Assembly: GCA_038056915.1 (NCBI GenBank)
Contig: JBBUEO010000015.1
Span: 1-15,957 of the forward strand
Source: JBBUEO01 sp038056915
GTDB taxonomy: Bacteria > Patescibacteriota > UBA1384 > UBA12157 > JAENIV01
DNA length: 15,957 bases
Direction of reading: 5' to 3'
Positions 11,913-15,957 of this stretch are shown here, one piece after another. Each line of letters opens with the position of its first letter. Positions within the stretch are counted from its first letter, which is position 1. The notes below the pieces were generated by a model that had not been told where the DNA came from, did no database searches, and saw only the letters and a program-made list of their open reading frames with translations. The translations under genes and the position numbers were made by a program.

Positions 11913-13547
11913 GTATTCTTCCCCGCCCATTCCGCCCGGCATGGCTGGCATTGCACCGCCGGCTGGCTGATTTTTCTCTGGTAAATCGGTAACAACGACT
12001 TCGGTGGTCAAAATCGATGCCGCTACCGAGGCGGCATTTTGCAAAGCCAAGCGGGTGACTTTGGCCGGATCAATAATGCCGGCTTTAATCATCTCAACAT
12101 ATTCGTCTTTTTGAGCGTCATAGCCGATGCCTTTAGCTTTTTTCTTGACTTCCTCAATCACCACTGAACCGTCTTTACCGGCATTTTGAGCAATTTGACG
12201 CATGGGTTCTTCAAGCGCCCGCCGCAAAATTTCCAAAGCCACTTTTTCATCGCCGGAAAGTCCGAGATTATCAAGCGATTTGATGCAGTCAACCAAAGCC
12301 ACCCCGCCGCCCGGAACAATCCCTTCTTCTACCGCTGCCCGGGTAGCATGAACCGCATCATCAATTTTATCTTTTTTCTCTTTTAATTCGACTTCTGTGG
12401 CGGCGCCAACTTTAATTACCCCTACTCCGCCGGCCAGTTTAGCCAAGCGTTCTTCCAGTTTTTCCCGGTCAAATTCGGAGGTGCTTTTTTCAATTTCCCG
12501 CTTGATTTGTTTGATTCTGTCTTTGATTTTTCCTTGAACGCCTTTGCCTTCAATAATCGTGGTTTTGTCTTTGTTGGCAATGACTTTGCGGGCGCTCCCA
12601 AGCATATCCAAAGTAACATCCTCCAGTTTCATCCCCCGCTCTTCAGAAATCACCTCGCCGCCGGTTAAAATGGCAATATCTAACAAGTTTTCTTTGCGAT
12701 TGTCGCCAAAACCAGGGGCTTTAACCGCCAAAGCCGAGAGAATCCCCCTAAGTTTATTAACAATTAAAGTTGCCAAAGCTTCGCCTTCAACTTCTTCGGC
12801 AATAATGACGAGTTCTTTTTTGCCAGAATTGGCAAGGGCTTCAAGCAAAGGCATAATTTCCGAAATCGCCGAGATTTTTTTATCAGTGATAAGAAGATAG
12901 GGATTTTCCAACACCGCTTCCATTCGCGAAGTATCGGTCATAAGATAAGGTGAAATAAAACCCTGATCAAACTGCATACCTTCAACCACTTCTTTATCAA
13001 GACCGACGGTTTGCGATTCCTCAACCGTGATGACGCCGTCGCGGCCAACCATATCCATGACTTCGGCAATCAAACGGCCGACTTCTTCATCAGCAGCGGC
13101 GATTGAAGCTACTTGAGCGATTTCTTCCTGGCCAACAACATCCTTGGCTTGGTCTTTAATCGCCCGGGTGATTGTCTCAACTCCTCTTTCAATCCCCCGA
13201 CGAAGGGCTAAAGGGTCGGCGCCGGCAGTAACATTTTTCAAACCCTGATTGACTAAAATTTGCGCTAGCAACGTAGCAGTAGTAGTGCCGTCGCCGGCAA
13301 CATCATTAGTTTTAGTCGCCACTTCCTTGACTAATTGGGCTCCCATATTTTCAAAAGGATCCTTAAGGTCAATTTCCTTAGCAATTGTCACCCCGTCATT
13401 GGTAATTTGGGGCGAGCCAAACCCTTTATCCAAGAGGACATTTCGTCCCTTGGGACCTAAAGTAACCTTGACGGAATCCGCCAATAGATTTACTCCTTTT
13501 TTGATTCCCTCTCTTGAGCTTTCGGAAAATTTGATTTGTTTAGCCAT
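11910..13547 (-). CDS. groEL: Chaperonin GroEL (Hsp60)
   Basis: The 14-mer ATP-driven folding chamber of the cytosol, working with GroES. Its 545 residues match the family's usual length. It begins MAKQIKFSESSREGIKKGVN. The nucleotide loop DGTTTATLLAQ is near residues 86-97, the apical domain near 190-375, and DAVHATRAAVEEGIVPGGG near 392-410 carries the Asp needed for ATP hydrolysis. The C-terminus PAMPGGMGGEEY is a short Gly/Met tail with an acidic aromatic end. AAAGGAG lies about 5 nt before the ATG. It follows groES after 130 nt of AT-rich repeat rather than the usual short gap. Confidence 0.98.
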   Translation of the reverse strand: MAKQIKFSESSREGIKKGVNLLADSVKVTLGPKGRNVLLDKGFGSPQITNDGVTIAKEIDLKDPFENMGAQLVKEVATKTNDVAGDGTTTATLLAQILVNQGLKNVTAGADPLALRRGIERGVETITRAIKDQAKDVVGQEEIAQVASIAAADEEVGRLIAEVMDMVGRDGVITVEESQTVGLDKEVVEGMQFDQGFISPYLMTDTSRMEAVLENPYLLITDKKISAISEIMPLLEALANSGKKELVIIAEEVEGEALATLIVNKLRGILSALAVKAPGFGDNRKENLLDIAILTGGEVISEERGMKLEDVTLDMLGSARKVIANKDKTTIIEGKGVQGKIKDRIKQIKREIEKSTSEFDREKLEERLAKLAGGVGVIKVGAATEVELKEKKDKIDDAVHATRAAVEEGIVPGGGVALVDCIKSLDNLGLSGDEKVALEILRRALEEPMRQIAQNAGKDGSVVIEEVKKKAKGIGYDAQKDEYVEMIKAGIIDPAKVTRLALQNAASVAASILTTEVVVTDLPEKNQPAGGAMPAMPGGMGGEEY

Positions 13548-13561
13548 TAAAACTCCTTTGT

Positions 13562-13674
13562 CGTAAATTCGAATATCGAAGCACGAAATTCGAAACTTAT
13601 TGAATTGTTTATAATTTTAATATTGAAGTTTAGAATTTGTTTAGAAATTAGAAATTAGGATTTAGAAATTTGAG
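13562..13674. repeat. Dispersed AT-rich repeat, family B (copy B3), between groES and groEL
   Basis: AAATTCGAATATCGAAGC, ACGAAATTCGAA, then TTTAGAATTTGTTTAG and AGAAATTAGGATTTAG. The words are the same as in copy B1, partly inverted (CGAAGCACGAA against TTCGTGCTTCG). It separates two genes that must be co-expressed and carries no obvious promoter or terminator. Confidence 0.6.
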
Positions 13675-13677
13675 CGG

Positions 13678-13962
13678 TTATTCAATAACCGCGATGATAT
13701 CTTCTTCTTTTAAAACCATAACTTGTTCGCCGTCAAGTTTAAATTCATCGCCGCCGTATTCTTTATACAAAACCGTATCGCCGATTTTGATTTGCATAGG
13801 TATCAGTTTGCCGTCCTCATATTTTCCCGGACCTTTGGCAATGACTTTGCCTTTTTGGGATTTTTCTTTGGCGGTGTCGGGAATAATAATCCCGGATTTA
13901 GTTTTGGATTCCTGCTCGAGGGGCTTGACGACCACTCGATCACCTAAGGGGTGAATCTTCAT
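13678..13962 (-). CDS. groES: Co-chaperonin GroES (Hsp10)
   Basis: The heptameric lid of the GroEL chamber. Its 94 residues match the family's length. It begins IHPLGDRVVVKPLEQESKTK. The mobile loop SKTKSGIIIPDTAKEK (residues 19-34) contains the IIIP segment that binds GroEL. GDTVLYKEYGGDEFKLDGEQVMVLKEEDIIAVIE closes the barrel. GAAAGGAG lies 6-7 nt before the ATG. It is the first gene of the groESL unit, with a promoter at 14062-14089 and a structured leader of about 90 nt. Confidence 0.97.
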   Translation of the reverse strand: MKIHPLGDRVVVKPLEQESKTKSGIIIPDTAKEKSQKGKVIAKGPGKYEDGKLIPMQIKIGDTVLYKEYGGDEFKLDGEQVMVLKEEDIIAVIE

Positions 13963-13992
13963 GATGCGCTCCTTTCAGTCGCTAAATTAAAA

Positions 13993-14054
13993 ACTTCGAC
14001 TTTTAAATTTCGAAGTGACGGAAGCCGGAAGGGGGAATAACCGACTTCCATCAC
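13993..14054 (-). promoter_or_regulatory. Structured 5' leader of groESL
   Basis: The outer stem pairs 14041-14054 with 14015-14028: 14 bp, where the only two non-Watson-Crick positions become G-U in RNA, with a 12-nt loop. Its 5' arm would begin right at the predicted transcript start (about 14055). A second perfect 7-bp repeat, ACTTCGA/TCGAAGT (13993-13999 with 14010-14016), overlaps it by 2 nt. It does not match the CIRCE operator (TTAGCACTC-N9-GAGTGCTAA) of HrcA. Confidence 0.6.
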
Positions 14055-14061
14055 CCCTTAT

Positions 14062-14089
14062 TTTATAATATCGTTAATAATCATGTCAA
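14062..14089 (-). promoter_or_regulatory. Promoter of groESL
   Basis: On the minus strand TTGACA (14089-14084), a 16-nt spacer and TATAAA (14067-14062). The -35 lies inside the final codons of the upstream nucleotidyltransferase-fold gene (stop at 14081-14083). Confidence 0.75.
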
Positions 14090-14977
14090 GACCCCCCTTA
14101 AAATCTCGAGCCATTTTTTTTGATATTCTCCCCGCCGATCCATTGGGTGCATTTTAAGCATTGACTTGTCAGCGATTACTTTATTCCCTTCGGCTTTTTT
14201 ATTTTGCGGGTCGCGCCAGACTTTGTTAATTTGGATACGGGCTAAAAAAGCTTCAAGGCGATCGCCCAATTTCCCCGAAAACCATTTTTCTAATAAGGTA
14301 AAGGTGGGACTGGTAATTTTAGGGTTTTTAACCTGCCAATTTGGTAAAATCTCAACTAAAGAGTTGGCTTGAATCAGTTTTCGATATATCCCCCGATCGT
14401 AAACAGGCGCAAGTGATGCCAACCAATAGACAAAATGGGCGGGGTAATCTTTTTTAATTTGGCTTAAATTTAGGCGATTCTCATCAAAAGCAAAACCCAA
14501 ACAAAACTTACCCGCTTGATACCATTTGTTTTTATTCTGTCCTATAATTTCTAAAAGCAAAACTAATAAAGCCCGCGTAGTCCAAAGACGATTCTTTTTT
14601 GCTATCAGAAGAATATCAATATCAGATTTTTCATTTGAGGTCCCAAAAGCCAAAGAATTAATAATCGAAATATTTTTTACAAATGGAATATTTCGCAATA
14701 ACCTTATTACCCACTTTACTTTTTGCCAATTTCTTTGACAGACTAACTTTCTATTTTCAAATTCCGCAATGATTAAGGGCTGGCGATTTAAAAAGTAATA
14801 CTGATTTTTTCTATTTATTTTTGAATTTTTTTGTAAATTTTCCAAACCAATTAAAACCTGAAGCTGGCTTGCTTTTAATTTATATAAATATTGCCAAATT
14901 TCTTCTAAAGTCAACGGCCGACCAAAAACCGCGAAAAACGCTAAAGTCTTAAAAATCGATAATTCAATTTTTGTCAT
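14081..14977 (-). CDS. Nucleotidyltransferase-fold protein with N-terminal winged-helix-like region
   Basis: Residues 106-125 (IINSLAFGTSNEKSDIDILLI) are the DNA-polymerase-beta superfamily signature: a Gly-Thr helix start, then Asp119-x-Asp121, the two metal-binding carboxylates. The third carboxylate is not obvious. Residues 5-65 look like a small winged helix (LAFFAVFGRPLTLEEIWQYLY, then YYFLNRQPLI), and the rest of the 298 residues is helical. Such proteins could add nucleotides to RNA, protein or small molecules; related MNT/HEPN-type antitoxins share the signature but are about 100-140 residues. No partner HEPN gene is adjacent. ATG at 14977 is preferred over the in-frame TTG at 14983; neither has a Shine-Dalgarno site. 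The fold is likely, the substrate unknown. Confidence 0.75.
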   Translation of the reverse strand: MTKIELSIFKTLAFFAVFGRPLTLEEIWQYLYKLKASQLQVLIGLENLQKNSKINRKNQYYFLNRQPLIIAEFENRKLVCQRNWQKVKWVIRLLRNIPFVKNISIINSLAFGTSNEKSDIDILLIAKKNRLWTTRALLVLLLEIIGQNKNKWYQAGKFCLGFAFDENRLNLSQIKKDYPAHFVYWLASLAPVYDRGIYRKLIQANSLVEILPNWQVKNPKITSPTFTLLEKWFSGKLGDRLEAFLARIQINKVWRDPQNKKAEGNKVIADKSMLKMHPMDRRGEYQKKWLEILRGVLT

Positions 14978-15040
14978 AGACAACTGATCTTATATTAAAT
15001 GTCGCTTGATTGCAAGAGGGCGATTTGATAAACTTAAAAT

Positions 15041-15957
15041 ATGAAAATATTCTCGGGTATTCAGCCCTCGGGCGAGTTTCATCTGGGCAATTATTTGGGG
15101 GCGATTAAAAACTGGGTTAAACTTCAAGAAGAAAATGAGGTCCCGACGGTTAGTCGGGATTCCGACCGAAGCGTCGGAACGATTTTTTGCGTCGTCAATT
15201 TGCACGCGATTACGGTTGACTATTCTCCAAAGGAAATGCCCGCTCGGATAATTGAAGCCACTAAAGATATTTTGGCCGCCGGTATCGATTCTAAAAAAGC
15301 AACGATTTTTTTGCAATCCGATCGGCCGGAGCATACGGAATTGGCCTGGCTCTTGAATACCATTACCACCATCGGCGAACTCCAGCGAATGACCCAATTT
15401 AAAGAAAAAACTCAAAAAAATGAAGAAAGAGTAGGTCTTTTTGACTATCCGGTGCTGATGGCAGCTGATATTTTGCTTTACCAAACCGAAGGCGTGCCGG
15501 TGGGTGAAGATCAAGTCCAGCATGTCGAATTAGCCCGCGATTTGGCCCGGCGTTTTAACCAAAGATTTGGCAAAGTATTTACAGAACCGAAAGCTCTCCT
15601 TTCGCCGGCAAAAAGAATTTTGGGCCTTGACGGTCTTGGTAAAATGAGTAAATCGAATGCCTCCTCGACTTATATTGCTTTAAATGACAATCCCGAGACT
15701 ATCCGAGAAAAAATCGCCCAAGCCACCACTGATCAAGGCAATGAGCCGGAAATCTCCAACAGCACTAAAAATCTTATCGGCCTGATCGAGACTTTGATTT
15801 CTAAAGAGAGAGCTGAATATTATTGGCAAGCCCGCCGACAAGGAACAATCAAATATTCTGAGCTTAAACCAGAGCTAGCAGAAGCGATAATCAAAGAACT
15901 CGAACCGTTTCAAAAACGACGCCAAGAAATTTCTAATAACGAGGTCAAAAAAATCCT
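15041..15957 (+). CDS. trpS: Tryptophanyl-tRNA synthetase (3' end outside the window)
   Basis: Charges tRNA-Trp with tryptophan in the cytosol. It is a class Ic synthetase of about 335-350 residues, of which 305 codons are visible. The HIGH-type motif is HLGNYLG (residues 16-22). GVPVGEDQVQHVELARDLARRFN is the Trp/AMP-binding region, and the KMSKS loop is GKMSKSNASS. The anticodon-binding helical domain follows and runs off the end. Between LQEENE and IFCVVNLHAIT there are about 14 extra residues (VPTVSRDSDRSVGT), encoded by a tandem double palindrome that normal TrpS lacks. ATG at 15041 starts the conserved IFSGIQPSGEFHLGN; no Shine-Dalgarno site is seen. It is divergent from the nucleotidyltransferase gene, 63 nt apart. 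Confidence 0.96.
   Translation, partial: MKIFSGIQPSGEFHLGNYLGAIKNWVKLQEENEVPTVSRDSDRSVGTIFCVVNLHAITVDYSPKEMPARIIEATKDILAAGIDSKKATIFLQSDRPEHTELAWLLNTITTIGELQRMTQFKEKTQKNEERVGLFDYPVLMAADILLYQTEGVPVGEDQVQHVELARDLARRFNQRFGKVFTEPKALLSPAKRILGLDGLGKMSKSNASSTYIALNDNPETIREKIAQATTDQGNEPEISNSTKNLIGLIETLISKERAEYYWQARRQGTIKYSELKPELAEAIIKELEPFQKRRQEISNNEVKKI
15140..15181 (+). repeat. Tandem double palindrome inserted in frame in trpS
   Basis: TCCCGAC/GTCGGGA (15141-15147 with 15153-15159, 5-nt loop) is followed directly by TTCCGAC/GTCGGAA (15160-15166 with 15173-15179, 6-nt loop). Both are perfect 7-bp stems in about 42 nt, a multiple of three. The unit adds VPTVSRDSDRSVGT to the synthetase. Confidence 0.8.

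Noticed and set aside
13963..14060. Possible CIRCE operator in the groESL leader
   Set aside because: Neither TTAGCACTC nor its partner arm is present. The inverted repeats there are different.
1..15957. Alternative genetic code (UGA read as Gly or Trp, as in some CPR lineages)
   Set aside because: TGA ends several proteins at their conserved C-termini (S18, M16, Xer) and does not interrupt conserved domains.

Overview
The window looks like a chromosomal piece of a Candidate Phyla Radiation (Patescibacteria) genome, probably Microgenomates (OP11). The grounds are modest AT-richness, compact housekeeping proteins, a single Xer recombinase, an rpsF-ssb-rpsR cluster with no rplI (L9) behind it, and many short AT-rich repeats between genes. 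TGA, TAA and TAG all end recognisable proteins, so the code is standard. The lineage is an inference from gene content, not a sequence search.

Layout. 1-1857 (minus): an M16 zinc peptidase overlapping a long-form nucleoside diphosphate kinase that leaves the window. 1926-2313 (minus): a GC-rich orphan small membrane protein with its own promoter and terminator. 2339-3171 (plus): a Phd/YefM-like domain fused to a proline-rich tail. 3238-5184 (minus): a DedA/VTT protein, a divergent PAP2-like protein and a canonical PAP2 phosphatase. 5216-10280 (plus): Xer recombinase, YchF GTPase, S6-SSB-S18, EF-P and a double PRC-barrel protein. 10314-11199 (plus): a second GC-rich orphan membrane protein with its own promoter and terminator. 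11484-11807 (plus): a minimal MGMT-type alkyltransferase. 11910-14089 (minus): groES-groEL behind a structured 5' leader. 14081-14977 (minus): a nucleotidyltransferase-fold protein. 15041-end (plus): tryptophanyl-tRNA synthetase, partial.

Most genes serve translation (rpsF, rpsR, efp, trpS, ychF), protein folding or turnover (groESL, M16), nucleotide or DNA upkeep (ndk, ssb, xer, ogt) and lipid or envelope chemistry (DedA, PAP2). There is no classical mobile element, CRISPR array, tRNA or rRNA.

The most unusual signals are: (1) repeat-like in-frame insertions inside three conserved genes (xer, ychF, trpS), which recall the protein-coding palindromic elements of Rickettsia; (2) two GC-rich orphan membrane-protein genes built as self-contained units, each with a strong promoter, a Shine-Dalgarno site and a 9-bp GC hairpin 22 nt after the stop; (3) a long stem-loop at the predicted 5' end of the groESL mRNA; (4) a duplicated 3' end of rpsR; and (5) a YchF that lacks the usual coiled-coil arm. 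Two intergenic repeat families are dispersed through the window. Translation signals are mixed: about half the genes have clear Shine-Dalgarno sites, and others appear leaderless.
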